A stretch of 64,000 bases of DNA from Hawksworthiomyces lignivorus (taxonomy: Eukaryota > Ascomycota > Sordariomycetes > Ophiostomatales > Ophiostomataceae), in assembly GCA_002917075.1 (NCBI GenBank), contig NTMA01000004.1, positions 558,001-622,000 on the forward strand, in the 5' to 3' direction. Position 1 is the first letter of the stretch, and each line of letters begins with the position of its first letter. The position numbers and the translations under genes were made by a program. Below the pieces are notes generated by a model. It was not told the DNA's origin, did not search any database, and saw only the letters and a program-made list of their open reading frames with translations. Shown piece by piece: positions 12,011-23,842 of the stretch.

Positions 12011-12220
12011 ATGACATTGATAGTGGCTGTTGACTGGAGATACTGGCGACACCCGCATCCCATCCCGAAAGAAGCGTCTGAACTGGCATTGTCGCTAGCT
12101 CTGCTTGACGGCGAGACCGATGAAGAAGATGTAGTTGAAATGCGGGTTCCGGGGCAGCCAACCCACCGAAGGTTGATCCTATCAAGACTGGACCAGCAGC
12201 TGAAGGCATTGATGGACTGA
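12011..12220 (+). pseudogene. Short ORF, possible gene relic
   Basis: A 69-codon frame starts at an ATG (MTLIVAVDWRYW) and has a composition like a real protein end: a run of Ala/Leu/Ser, an acidic DGETDEED segment and a basic HRRLILSRLDQQLK tail. No splice partner was found upstream and I recognise no family. It could be a decayed gene end, a small gene, or chance. Confidence 0.2.
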
Positions 12221-13805
12221 GGACCTGAGACGTAGCGCAACTAACTGCCTCCGATTGGAGAAAGGTGCCATGTTATAATTAGTAGACCAAGCAATCCGCG
12301 TTTGTGAAGCAGCCAAGCTTCACACGATAAAAACAGACAGTATTTGTCTTGAACATAATGCAGTGGCGCTCTCCAAGCCACCGGCTAAGCCCAATATTTC
12401 CCCTATCCAGATGGGAGCTGAGACGCTAGTGAAGGAAGTTCGAGAAGAAGAACGCAAAACACACAAAAAGGAATACGGTGTGTGCATAAGGAGAAAAGCG
12501 CAAGGGGAAAAGAACCGAGAAAAAGAAATATTGTAATACGCCCGAAAGAGAAAAGTGTCCATAGTGTTTGGACCTGACATCGCCGACCACATTGGCGAGG
12601 CTGCTAATGATGCAAGACAACAAAAAAACGTTCCTGCGTCTCAACAGACGTGCTAAATCAAGTCCTCTTGGCTATGGAGTATTTTGGCCAAGATAGGACA
12701 AACCACAAACAGCGTTTCCTGTTTCTTTCGTCATTTCGTGATCCTTGTCTGAAACCCGCTCTATAACTGCTTTCGTACTCGTGAAATTTTGAGTTTATGT
12801 TAAGCAATAACCGCTTGTGCGGACGCCAATGGCAAGCGGCTCTCTCCCCTAGTTTGCTCCTCGATATGCTCTGAGCTTAGCGTGTTTGTGTGTCTCGTTC
12901 TCATTTAACGTTTTCTACCAGAAAGACTTCGGCTGTAGTGTACGCGGAAATACGGAGTACGGCCTGGACGCTGGACAAATCAGGCAATAAGGCAGTGGGC
13001 AGGACGGCATAGCGCTAGAAAAAAAAAACGTTCAGAAGGTCAAGCGAGGGGATCAGCGCACCAGCGCGATGGAAAAGTGGAGAACGCCGTTCAGCACGTT
13101 AGTCGTCCAGTGCGATCGAAACTTTAAAAGACCCTCCTCTCTCACTAACCGTTAGAAAGTACGGCGATCACAGCGAGAAGCTAACTAAGCACGCAAGCAA
13201 GGCGCTGCTGCGAGACGGCTACAGTACGACGCATGTATGTAGTCACCTGCGGACCCTACGAGCCAACGTCGAGCGAGGAATGAGGACGAGCTTGGGACAT
13301 GCTTCGTTGTGCTGTGCAGGAATGCATGTCTGAAGTGTATTGGCCCAGGCCCTGACGTTTTCGCCGTACGCAGCTGCAGGAAGCAGCTGAGAATTGCATT
13401 CTCGTGCCGTGTCACAACGAGAAAGGTATTAATAGAGTTTGGGTGCGCAGGATTTGTGGAAATTGCAGTGTCCTTGTCCTCTTCAGCGAGCGGGCGAGGA
13501 CCAGTCCCCGCCAGAAGTGTGCCAATACGTTATCGTACCCCATCTAGACTGCTCCCTTCTTTTCCCAGGCGACTCCTCTAAATTTTTAGGGCGTGTTCTA
13601 AAGGCGCCACCTCTCCTCCCCTAATTTACTACCCCAGAACAAGAGCCATTTTTGAGCAGCACTTCTCTCCTCTTATTCGTAGAGGACCCGTTCTCTTTCC
13701 CGCTCCCTCCCCATAATATCATAGTGTAATACGACTACTCGTTCATTTGGCCTTGTGGGACCTCTGCCAAGCAGTCATGGCTGGGAAAAAAATCATTCTT
13801 CGTCG

Positions 13806-13825
13806 TACGTAAGATATCTTACGTA
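13806..13825. repeat. 20-bp perfect palindrome
   Basis: The sequence TACGTAAGAT is followed directly by its reverse complement, ATCTTACGTA. Each half carries a TTACGTA core, the type of site bound by fungal Yap/CREB-family bZIP factors. A partial copy (ATCTTACG) lies at about 13873. There is no gene within several kb on either side, so a regulatory role is open. Confidence 0.6.
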
Positions 13826-15453
13826 TGTAGCAGCACAGAGTGTTCCGTACACCGTCTCGGTCTTGCACATGTATCTTACGAATTCAGATATTGCAAGCGG
13901 CGTTTAACTGGTCCATGAGGCTATCAATTGTCGGCGTACAGATCTTCCCCCATTGAATGCAGTGTGCTAAAGAAGGAAAAGGAGAAAAGCAGGAGGAAAA
14001 GAAGAGAGGATGTTGGCTGCAGGAAAATTGGGGGCTGAGTATTCAGTAGCGTATAGCCTGCCCTATGGCATTCAACGGTTTGCATTTTGGACGGAGCACA
14101 GCGTATTCACACAAAAGGGCAATGGTGTCCTTCCCGCTATGCAGTCATCCTCCTACCGTCCCCTTGGGCAGGCAGACAAGCACCGCCAGTTGGAAAAGAC
14201 TCACCTGTGGCTGAGCGGCGCCCATCATCTGCGACTGCGGAGCCCCTAATACGAGCACTTTGAACATGTTGTGAGGTTTCGATAGCGGAATCGATATGAC
14301 AAAGGGAAAGGGGAAGAAATGACCGACCGAACAGCCATACGAGTGCCACCTACATCCCGACAAGCCAGATCAGGACGAAAATCAATATTTGTAGGACAAA
14401 ACCGATCAGACCACGCTTGGCCGTTCCGGCGAGCATGGTATACTCATACACCGTGTTTTTGTAGCGGACCCGTATTGCTGGCAACACCATGTTTTTCCTC
14501 ACGGCTTGGGGACATTCGTGCCTTGTCCGTAATGTGCGGAAACTGTGGGTTTCTCCCTGGTCTTTTCTGTTTTGCGTGATGTCGTATTATTTGGTGCTGG
14601 GAGTGTCTTACTTTTCAGTTGGGCTTTTTTTTTTTTTTAATTATTTTTCTTTGCTGTCTTCTCTCTCCCATCCGTGTTTTCGGGTATGCGAAGAGAGGAC
14701 AGACATGTGCCTTATTGGCTGGTATCGAAACAGAGGGTCCCCTTTTTACCCTCTTTTTCAGTTTTCTCAAATCTTTTTCTTTTCCCAGGAATAAGAAAAG
14801 CGCTACTCCATTTTCAGCCCTAGCGCAATGGACGGCTGGTCGTCTGAGAGAATGGCACGTCGTAGTCGCAGAGGAGCAGGGTGGTTGAAGAGCGGGGAGG
14901 GGATGTCACAGAACTGGGTGAAGAACGGGTGACGGGAAATCATAATGTGGTTCTTTTTTTCTCCTCTTCACTCTACATCCCAGCGGGCGCTGACCACCAA
15001 AATCGTAACCGAACGCCCAGTCCGCCTTTCCTCTCGTCCAATCCACCTCGGTTCCAGCGACGGCTGTACTGTGGACAAGAGCCGCGGGCCAGGGTCAGCA
15101 AATCACTACGCGTATCCGCGCGGAAATGCACGTACTCTGTACTTCCGTAATAGTCTTCCTCCTATTATGGGTATTCGTATGGAGACAGCGTGGACGAAAA
15201 AGGAACACGGCAAACTGCTGCGACTTGGGGGCCAACGAATCGCTCTGCTGCTCGTGCTTGACGGATGCGGACACAGTTCTGTGCTCAGGTATTGAGGATT
15301 TGCTCGCTGGGATGCCGAGATGCTGGGTGCTCCTCTTTCAGCCAGCGGACACCCCCAGGCAAGAGTCGCTGCGGCCTTCTTCTTCCTGCGCCTGAACCCT
15401 ATTATGTGGAACCCGCCTGTCCTGGATTTACATACTTCTTTCTCGTTTCCTGG

Positions 15454-15470
15454 CCTCCGTAGTACGGAGG
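15454..15470. repeat. 17-nt palindrome (CCTCCGTA / TACGGAGG)
   Basis: Two 8-nt arms are separated by a single G. It could be a protein-binding site or a chance palindrome. It lies in the same gene-poor stretch as the 20-bp palindrome. Confidence 0.45.
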
Positions 15471-15975
15471 AGGAAGCATCTTAAGGTCGTGTTTTGCTTC
15501 CCCAAATGTCTCACTTGCCTGACCCGGGAACCACCTACGGAATGGAGGCAGCATTGATTATGTACTCGTACTGCGGAGGGATTGTGAGGACAAGACCATA
15601 ATGTCGTACTCATATAGAGTACCGCTGCCTACAGAACGTAAGGCGAGTGGGCGGTGCGTTGGCTGGGAAGAAGGCCATTGATAATTCCCGTACTGTGTAG
15701 CGCTGTGATATGAAATGCAGAGATTCTTTCCTCGTGACAGTACGCACGAGGTTGCGGTGAGGACGAAGTCGCACAGAGGGATCAAAGGGCATATGTACCA
15801 TGGTATCTCGTAGGTGTTTCGAAATACCTCGTACTGGGAATACTGAATGTTGTACATCGCCTGTCATATTGATTTCTGGGAAGGGGCGACAGCAATAACA
15901 GTCAAGAGGCAAAAAAACGGTTGTCCCTCCCCATTCAAGTCGAAGAGAAGGACCGCCACAGAAAGGAGATGCGGT

Positions 15976-16242
15976 CTCCATCAGGACAAATTTGTTGACA
16001 CCGCAAAACAGCCACTGCTGGCCCCCATTTCACACCACCTATTTCTTCGTTCTTTTCTTCCTTACGGTAAGAAAAAGCGCTTCTAGTGCAGATAAATTCA
16101 AGTCGAAAAAGTCAGAATCTAAGGAATTTTGGTTATTTCGATAAAAATAAATATTCCCTACTCCCATAATGACTTTTTTGCTCTGAAGTCGAAGTTGGGG
16201 AGAATTCTGTTTTGCGGTGTCAATAAATTTGTCCTGATGGAG
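15976..16242. repeat. 36-nt inverted repeat, arms 195 bp apart
   Basis: Arm 1 is 15976-16011 on the plus strand and arm 2 is 16207-16242 read on the minus strand. They agree at 35 of 36 positions; the only difference changes Val to Ile in one frame. In that frame both arms read LHQDKFVDTAKQ or LHQDKFIDTAKQ, which suggests a duplicated and inverted coding fragment. A shorter motif TTCAAGTCGAA recurs at about 15934 and 16098. Confidence 0.65.
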
Positions 16243-18601
16243 GCGGTGGACGAAGTACTCGTACTCGCAGATGAACTGGTGTGATGATTCACAAGCCAGG
16301 AGTCAATCACACGAGTACGAGGTTGTCCGCAAGAAGACATAAAAAGAGAGCGCGGAGATGCCAACAAGCCACAACCAACAAGAACAGCTAACTGGCGCAA
16401 CACTATCTTAGACACCAAGAACCGCCAAGAACCGCACGAAAATGCCAAAAAGGCCCAAGAAAAGTGAGAGGCCGTCTTAATGGAGGTCTAATTTATCGCT
16501 GCAGGAGTACTTGAGTGCAGTGTGGAGAAGACATTGAGACAGCATGTCTCTCTGCTGCGCCTTACAGGTACTTTTGACCTGTTTTAATAGTCTACGTGCA
16601 GCCTATGTACATAAAATATTATCACATTATCCCTTCTCCTTGAGCGGGCTTGGCTCCCTGGCTTCTGGCTCCTTGGCGGGGCGGCGCACCTGGCTGGATT
16701 TGGGCGCAGAAGAAGAGGGCGCTGTAGGAGGACATTAATAGGATAAAAGAAAATTAAAAAAAAAAATAACCAAAAATAATTATAAAATACCCACAGAAAA
16801 GAGAGTATACTTAATACAAAATAGGCACAGTGGGTCATCACATAGCCTATGAGAGCGCGTCACAACCCACCCTCCTCCACAAAATGAAAAAAAAAAGTTG
16901 GCGTGATGAGGGACGTGTGTACCCGACTTTGTATATATTTGCACGTAGACAGAGGACAAGGTACTTGCGATGTGCACATACTACAACATGTATATACTTC
17001 CAACAGAAAATTGAGAGACGAGAGACGAGAGACGAGAAATGCTCTTTCTGTCTGCTTGTGTCTGTGTCTCTTGATCTCTCTTGTCCTGTTCAAGCCTTGC
17101 TTCCTTTCCTGCCATAGCGATAAGTCAGGATAAAAAGGAAAGAACAAATAGTAAAGCTACATTTTATTAAGGGGACCTCTTCTAGGGAAGGCGTGGGTTT
17201 TGGGGGATGGAAGAAAAAGAAAAGAACAATGAAAGGGAGAGACATGACAAGAGGCGCTAGTGGATATCGCTTCCAATTTACCGCTTGCTGTGTCTCGCTC
17301 TCCTGAGTATTTTGTGTGTGTTCTGTCTCTTCTTCTTCTCTGTGCGGTTTAGTGCATTGGCGTGCTAGGGGAAAATGGCCCTGCGTCCTTCCTGCAGACC
17401 TCCTGCAAGTTTCTTCCTGCGTCCTTTTCTCTGTGTGGCCCAGTCCCAAAGAAGCGCAACGCCCCCGGTTTCCCCCCAGTTCATGACAACCCCCCCAGTC
17501 GCTCCTGTTCCTACTCTGTCGAGTCTGTGTTCTCTCTCCTCCCCTCTGCCTGCATTTCCACACTTTTCTTTCCTTGGCCTTTTTTCCTTCGTCGTTCCTT
17601 CCCCCGTTCCACCCCCCTTCTCTCTTTCCTCGCTCACTCATTCCCATTATTCCTCCATTCCCCTTTGACGCTTCACTTCCACCTTTTCTCTCCCTTGCTC
17701 CACTTTCCCATTACCCACTCACACTCAACTAACTACGCGCACCACCACCGCCGCCAGGATACCAACACGCCTTGCTACTCTCACTGAAAGCAAAGCCCGT
17801 TAACCTTGGTTCTTATCCCTCTCTTCTATCGTCGCTTTTCCACTTTTCCTTCTCTTCCCTTAACCATCCTCTCTTTTCCTTCCTCCACACTACAAACTTC
17901 CCGCACTCTCCACACCCTCCATACACTCTACTATCCTTTTTCCTTTCCTCTCCCCTTCGATCTCTCAACAACGTATCTCATTTTCTTTCTTTCGCAACGA
18001 CATTACGAGAGAGTCCGCTTCGATAGGAGAGCCTGCCGACATGGCTTAACCTCTTGGGTTTCTTTTCCGACGAGAAATCTCGCGACGATCGACAATTTTA
18101 CCGCCCTGTTCTTGTAACCTCGTTTCTCTGGGGTGATCGACGATAATTGTGTAGAAGGGAAAGGACAGACGGGTCTGTCAACCCAAGAGACCAATCGACG
18201 GATCGCTTCTTAACGAATCGTTGTCACGATCGAGCAAGCGATATTTGCACGAAGCTTCAACAGTTTTCTTCTCGCCGACGATTGAAATCGACAACGACTA
18301 CGACGACAGAAAGTGCGCCCTCAATGCGCATCCATATCCGCGCCTGGAAACACATTCCGTATCGCATAAATTCGTCTCCTTCACCGGCTTCATAGTTTTC
18401 TCCTCCGCCTCGCCATCGAAAGGATACAGCAAGAAAGACTTCGTCTCCGAGCTTCTTGTGCAAAATCGATTTTTTTTGTCGATCGGTTCCTCTCGTCTAT
18501 TTAACCTCACAGCACCGCGTGCACAGACGCTCACAGAGCAGTGACTCTTTCTTCTTTGCCTGTTGTTTTTTCCCAGCTCACTTTCGCACCCAGCCATCGT
18601 C
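16243..18601. promoter_or_regulatory. Long pyrimidine-rich upstream region of the hexose transporter gene
   Basis: From about 17360 to 18000 the plus strand is strongly C+T-rich, a common form for fungal promoters and leaders. A CreA-like CTGGGG lies at 18128-18133. Two short ATG frames precede the transporter: 18041-18049 (two codons and stop) and 18324-18395 (23 codons). Three tandem copies of a 7-nt unit GAGACGA lie near 17011-17036. No protein gene was found. Confidence 0.45.
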
Positions 18602-20433
18602 ATGGCGATCTTCGCCATGGGCTGGCGAAAGCCCGACAACATAGCCGGTTCGTCCGCGCCGGCCATTATGGTCGGGTTCTTCGTCGCCTCCGGCGGTCTC
18701 CTTTTTGGTTACGACACCGGCTCCATCAATGGCATCCTCGCTATGGACTCTTTCCTCTACCAGTTTGCTGATAGCGGCAATATCGATCCCTCCAGCCCAA
18801 ACGGACCGCCATCTTTCACTCCAAGCCAGCAAGCTATCATAATATCTATGCTGAGTATTGGCACAGTAATTGGTTCGCTGTTGGCGGCCCCAGCAGGTGA
18901 TATCTGTGGCCGCCGGAAATCCCTTATTGCCTCTATCATGGTCTTCGTTTTTGGCGTCATCTTCCAAATATGTTCCGCAAATATTCCTGTTTTGTTGGTT
19001 GGAAGGTAGGTCACATCTTTTCTTATATACGCGGAAAATCTGGTTTTATTTGTCCTTTTTGTCCTAACCAAATTAGACTCTTTGCTGGCATTGGCGTAGG
19101 AGCAGTATCTGTCCTCGTCCCCCTCTACCAGTCTGAAATGGCCCCCAAGTGGATTCGTGGTACGCTCGTTTGCGCGTACCAGCTATTTATCACAATTGGT
19201 CTTCTCTCCGCTTCGATCGTGAACATTCTCACTTATCGAATTATCGGCTCTGCTGCCTACCGTATCCCCATGGGCCTGCAGCTGACGTGGGCATGCGTTT
19301 TATCGCTGGGTCTGCTTATCCTTCCGGAAACACCGCGTTATCTAGTCAAGCGTGGTCACAAGGAAGCTGCCGCTGTGTCGCTTAGTCGTCTTCGTCGTCT
19401 TGACATCACACATCCCGCCCTGATCGAAGAACTAGCCGAAATTATTGCAAACCACGAGTATGAGCTCTCCCTAGGACCTGATACTTACAAAGACGTCATC
19501 TTTGGCACGCCTCGCCTTGGTCGCCGTACCTTGACTGGATGCGCATTGCAGATTCTGCAACAGCTGACTGGCGTCAATTTTATCATGTACTATGGGACCA
19601 CCTTCTTCCGAGAGGCTGGCATTGGCAATGCCTTCTGGGTACAGCTGATCCTGAATATTGTCAATGTCGTGTCTACTATTCCGGGGCTCTTTGTGGTCGA
19701 ATCTTGGGGCCGTCGCAACTTGCTCATGATCGGTGCAGCTGGCATGGGTGTCAGCCAACTGCTCATTGCCTCCTTCACGGCAGCTGCGCCTTCTGATATG
19801 GCACAGACGTCTATGCAGATTCTCGTCATCTTCGTAGCCATCTACATCTTCTTCTTCGCGGCATCCTGGGGCCCTGTGGCTTGGGTCGTCACGTCGGAGA
19901 TCTACCCACTTAAGGTCCGCGCCAAGTCCATGTCTCTTTCGACGGCTGCCAACTGGATCCTCAACTTCGGCATTGCCTATGGCTCCCCATTTATGGTTGG
20001 CGACGGCAAGGGCTCTGCACAACTTGGCGCACGCGTGTTCTTCATCTGGGGCGCCTTCTGTATTGTCGCCATCTTTTTCGTCTACTTCATGGTATACGAG
20101 ACGAGCAAGATCAGCCTAGAGCAGATTGACGAAATGTACGAGCGCGTGCCAAAGGCGTGGCACAGCAAGTCGTTTGAGCCGAGCTGGAGCTTCCAGCAGA
20201 TGCGCGAGTTTGGCTTCTCTGACAGCGGTGTGCCGCCAGAGGAGCTAGCCGACGACATTCATAATCCTCACACTCACGAACCCAACCCCCATCTACAGAA
20301 CACCAACCTCGCTCAAATAAGTACAACACAATCAGACACAACCAGTACAGAGACATCTACAACTGCAACAACAACATCCGAAGCTGACAACAAAATGTTA
20401 TCTTCGATGGCAAATGTCGATTTCTCCTACTAG
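18602..20433 (+). CDS. MFS hexose transporter / glucose sensor of RCO-3-HGT type
   Basis: Exons 18602-19005 and 19077-20433 give 586 aa. It is a sugar-porter family protein with 12 membrane segments in the plasma membrane. Family marks are GYDTGSINGI in helix 1, the GRR loop after helix 2, the GRLFAGIGVGAVSVLVPLYQ segment formed across the splice site, PETPR before the central loop, and QQLTGVNFIMYYG in helix 7. The cytoplasmic C-terminal tail of about 85 residues is Thr/Ser/Asn-rich and longer than in plain transporters, which leaves room for a sensor role. The sequence most resembles the Neurospora RCO-3 group. Transport versus sensing cannot be told from sequence alone. Its leader is long and pyrimidine-rich, and a GH31 alpha-glucosidase follows 3.4 kb downstream on the same strand. 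Confidence 0.93.
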
Positions 20434-23400
20434 TGGTGGCTTTTGTTTTCTTGTATTAACTATTGAGCGTGCTGCATTTTCTTGGGGTTTTGATACTGGG
20501 CTTTTGCTTTTTTGGGTTGGCGAAAATTTGGGTTCATGAGCTGCTTTTTTCAGGTCTTTTTGCATCGTGTCTTGCATATCATACCCACTCCTTGTCTCGA
20601 TATTTCTCCTATATTTCCCCTACACAGCTGTTACTGTTCGTTCTTTCTATGTTCTTTATTTTGTCATCATTGTGGGTACTAGCGTTGGAGTTCATGATCG
20701 CGCAGGAGTTTGGATGGACAGAGGGTCAACAATCAGCTACTACGACGGATTAATGTTGTTGTTAGCAAAGTCGATTTTGCTTCCTGGGAAGAGGAAGGCC
20801 GTGGGACGACTATTCCGCAGGCACGATGTGCTGCTACTTATAACTAATTTCATATGTGTTCTGGTTATGTATTGGGCTCTTTGCTTGGGAACGGCCTCAT
20901 CTAGGACAGGGATTCTGAGAGGAAAGGGAAACATATTGTCTGTTCATCCCGTCTAGGATGTATTATTTTCTCTTTTTTTAAACAATATGATCATTCATGA
21001 TTTGGTGTTCCATCCTGTATGAGTCCTTCAGGTGATTGCATGACAGACTTCACAGATTTGCTTTACGTCCATTTGTTTCAAGAACAGCACTACCTACGGA
21101 CTTTGCTATTTCGACACAGGAAATTCCGATGATTTTGGCGCTATGACTATCGATATTTACGGCTGCTTGCTGTGTTTTGTTGCTACAGTATGGGAAACAC
21201 AACTATGCAGAGGGAAATTTCTGTTTGCTGTAAGCCGTCCCCCTCACATAGCCGGAGGTGATGATGCAGAAAACGTTATTTCCAGCGAAAAAAGAATGTG
21301 CTCTAACGATATGTGTAGGCCACTCTAGAGAGAGCACTTAATTAAAGGCACACTAGAATGATCCTAAATGGCACGAGAGAGTCGAAAAACCCTTCAGTTA
21401 AAGTTTAGAAAAAAAAAATAAAATAAAAGGCGAAGCAGTCCCGGAACAAATTCCGGGGCAACATCACCGGCCCGACAATTGGAAGCGACCCTCCTCGATG
21501 CTGCTCTAATACCCAGTCTCCCAGCGGCACATCTGAAAACAGCTGCTGGCGGCCTTTCTTGGGGCTTATTATGATCTTATTTAGGCGTTTATGTCCGTTC
21601 GGCTTGGGATTTCACAGAGCGATGCTACGATGCCACTCCAGGAGGAAGCGTTAGCTAGCTTTTTCATCTGCAAGTCGGCTCTATTCTTCGTTTCCCGAGA
21701 GCGCTTGCGCGTGTTGATTACATATGCCCAGCTCTTCTCTCTCCCCTCTCTGTAAGTGACCATGTTTGCACCCTGTAAGCCGATGCGCTGATGAAAGTCT
21801 GATCGTATGTCCCTTTTCTCTCAGCCCCCTCTCCCTCCACACATCCTCCACATCGGTCCTATTCTCCATCTTTTCGTATCCGCATTCTTTTCACCGTTCT
21901 CCGGGGCCAGCACATGCTTTAATTATTCGCTTTATTTGCTTCTGCATACCTTTCTGTCTATAACACATATAACTCATCTTACAAATCGATACAGGCCATC
22001 GTGGGTCAACAGCTCCAGTTTCTCTCCTTGGTGTTGTCCTTGCATGGCGCGCGGCCTTATTTTTGGAGGCTCTGCCAACCCAAGACATGACTGCTTTCGT
22101 AGTTAGGCCGCAGCGTGAGCCAAAATATCTGGGATTAGTCGGGCCACACATGCTCTGCTTTCTCCGCCTCTCTTTTTATTTTTATTTTGCCTCGTACACG
22201 ATATATTACCATCCTGTCCCCGTCACCTGGGGAGGATGTGAGGTTGCGCTCCTCCCCCATGTTTTGTTTGTTGTGTGTGGGTGGGTCACCCGAGCTAAGA
22301 TCGAAAAGCATGCAAATTCGCTGTAGCTTCATCCCCGCTCCGTTTGTTCTCCTCCCTGATCGGCCCTTTCCTCTCGCTCTCTCTCCATTTTGGCACTAAT
22401 GGGAATGGCGGAAGTTGGGTGAAGAGACCTTAGCGCCAAGGTGATGGAGCTTTGCTGCCCTGCTCAAAAGACTGTACATGTAATATGTATAACCTTAATC
22501 GTGTCTCAGAACAGGCTTTGGCTTCGTTTGGCAACCACATGTCGGCAACCATGTGCTCAGGCCAGCCTTTTCTCCCTCACCCTCCTACTTGGTGTTGAAA
22601 AAAAAATCTGCCATCCCTGATTGTTGGCTTTGTTTCTGCCTCTGTTTTGCGCGGGCAGCTTTGGCGTGCCTTTTGCCTTCGGAGTGTATCATGCAGCTAG
22701 CTTGCCGGTTCTATATTTCTGGCTCGAAATCGCTGCGAGTTGCACTTGTCGGCCCTTTCTAGTAGGCTAAAAAAAAAGAGAGAGGTAGAGAGTGCAGAAG
22801 ATGATCACCGAGGCACCGTTCTTCCGGAGAATCGCCGTCAAGTTTTATGATGCCGCTCCGCTTTCGCGGGGTATCCGCACGCCACACGTAGTACCACGCG
22901 GCTGTCGATCTGGGGCGACTTCAGGTGGTTGGGATGATGACGACAGTGGTCTTCGCTCTATTTCTGCACATCACGTCTGCTCTGCACGGCCGGCAACAAA
23001 GATCGAGCTATACTCGTGCAAAAATACAAAGCGGAGCAAAGGTAAAGGAGAGAATGAAACTTTGCAAAAGTACCTGATGCTCGCATTTCTCACCCCCTTT
23101 GTTTCCTTTCTCCTCTGTTTCTCTGGACGGACCCTGACAATGTCTTCTCCCTGTTCCCCTCTTTGGGCAGCGCCTTTGTTGGCATTATTGCACTAAAGCC
23201 GTGTAAGTGATAAAAGAGAATTTTCAGCAGCACGACGTCATTAATCGCGGATTGGAAAATGAAAAACCCACGAAGGAAGGAAAGACTAGACGACGCTCGA
23301 GGAAGAAACCAGATATCTGCAGTGAGAAAGAGGAGAGTAAAGTGCGCCATGTAACCAAAAGAGGAAGGAAATACCGGTACTAGGAAACGGTGGATAGGAT

Positions 23401-23842
23401 GATATAGCAGAAAACGCATCTCATCATGTGGGATCTTGCGAGTGGAGCAAGATGAGAGGCAAAAATCAACGACAAATGTACCTGGCATCGCCGTGATCAT
23501 CATCGTCTGCTGCACTAAGGGCCGGATATACTACTATCGTGGAAAGGAGACAAATCTAGAACCCACTTTGAAAGCAGAAGTAGTTGGACTTGTTGGCATC
23601 GAGCTTTTTTGGTCAACCAGCGATGAGCTTCCGAAGGGATATTAAATACCTGGAGTTTAACCCTCTCTTTTATCCATTCGTGAATCTCTCACCTATCCTT
23701 CTACTCTCTCTCTTCGCCTCGTATCAGTGCAAGATCCCCGTTCTTTTCACATCATTTACAACTTGGCGTACTCAAGTGCGTCTTGTGTAACACTGACGAG
23801 TTCTTTGGCATTGTTCTTGTGGCCACTGGATCGCTCTCTCTG
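20434..23842. other. Intergenic, promoter side of alpha-glucosidase
   Basis: No gene is supported across this 3.4-kb stretch. It holds AT-rich 3' flank of the transporter, then pyrimidine-rich DNA up to the alpha-glucosidase start. Short ORFs, including one with hydrophobic residues at 20463-20753, lie in the transporter's 3' region and look like chance. Confidence 0.45.
22866..22915. promoter_or_regulatory. Two possible CreA carbon-repression sites
   Basis: GCGGGG at 22866-22871 and CTGGGG at 22910-22915 both fit the CreA/Mig1 consensus SYGGRG. They lie about 0.95 kb upstream of the alpha-glucosidase start. The consensus is short and common, so this is only a hint of glucose repression. Confidence 0.2.

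Larger units (their letters stand above)
12221..15975. other. Gene-poor stretch with palindromes
   Basis: No coding gene is supported. It holds a 20-bp perfect palindrome at 13806-13825, a 17-nt hairpin-like palindrome at 15454-15470, and several copies of a TACTCGTA-type motif. A run of T at 14627-14638 is the main homopolymer. Small ORFs here look like chance. Confidence 0.45.

Noticed and set aside
14820..14840. Sequence resembling a tRNA A box
   Set aside because: No matching B box within 100 bp.
18221..18544. 107-codon frame just upstream of the transporter
   Set aside because: It opens with TTG and has no ATG at its start; it is most likely leader sequence.
20463..20956. Hydrophobic ORFs directly after the hexose transporter
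   Set aside because: They lie in the T-rich 3' flank of the transporter gene, and the hydrophobicity follows from T-rich codons. No family is recognisable.
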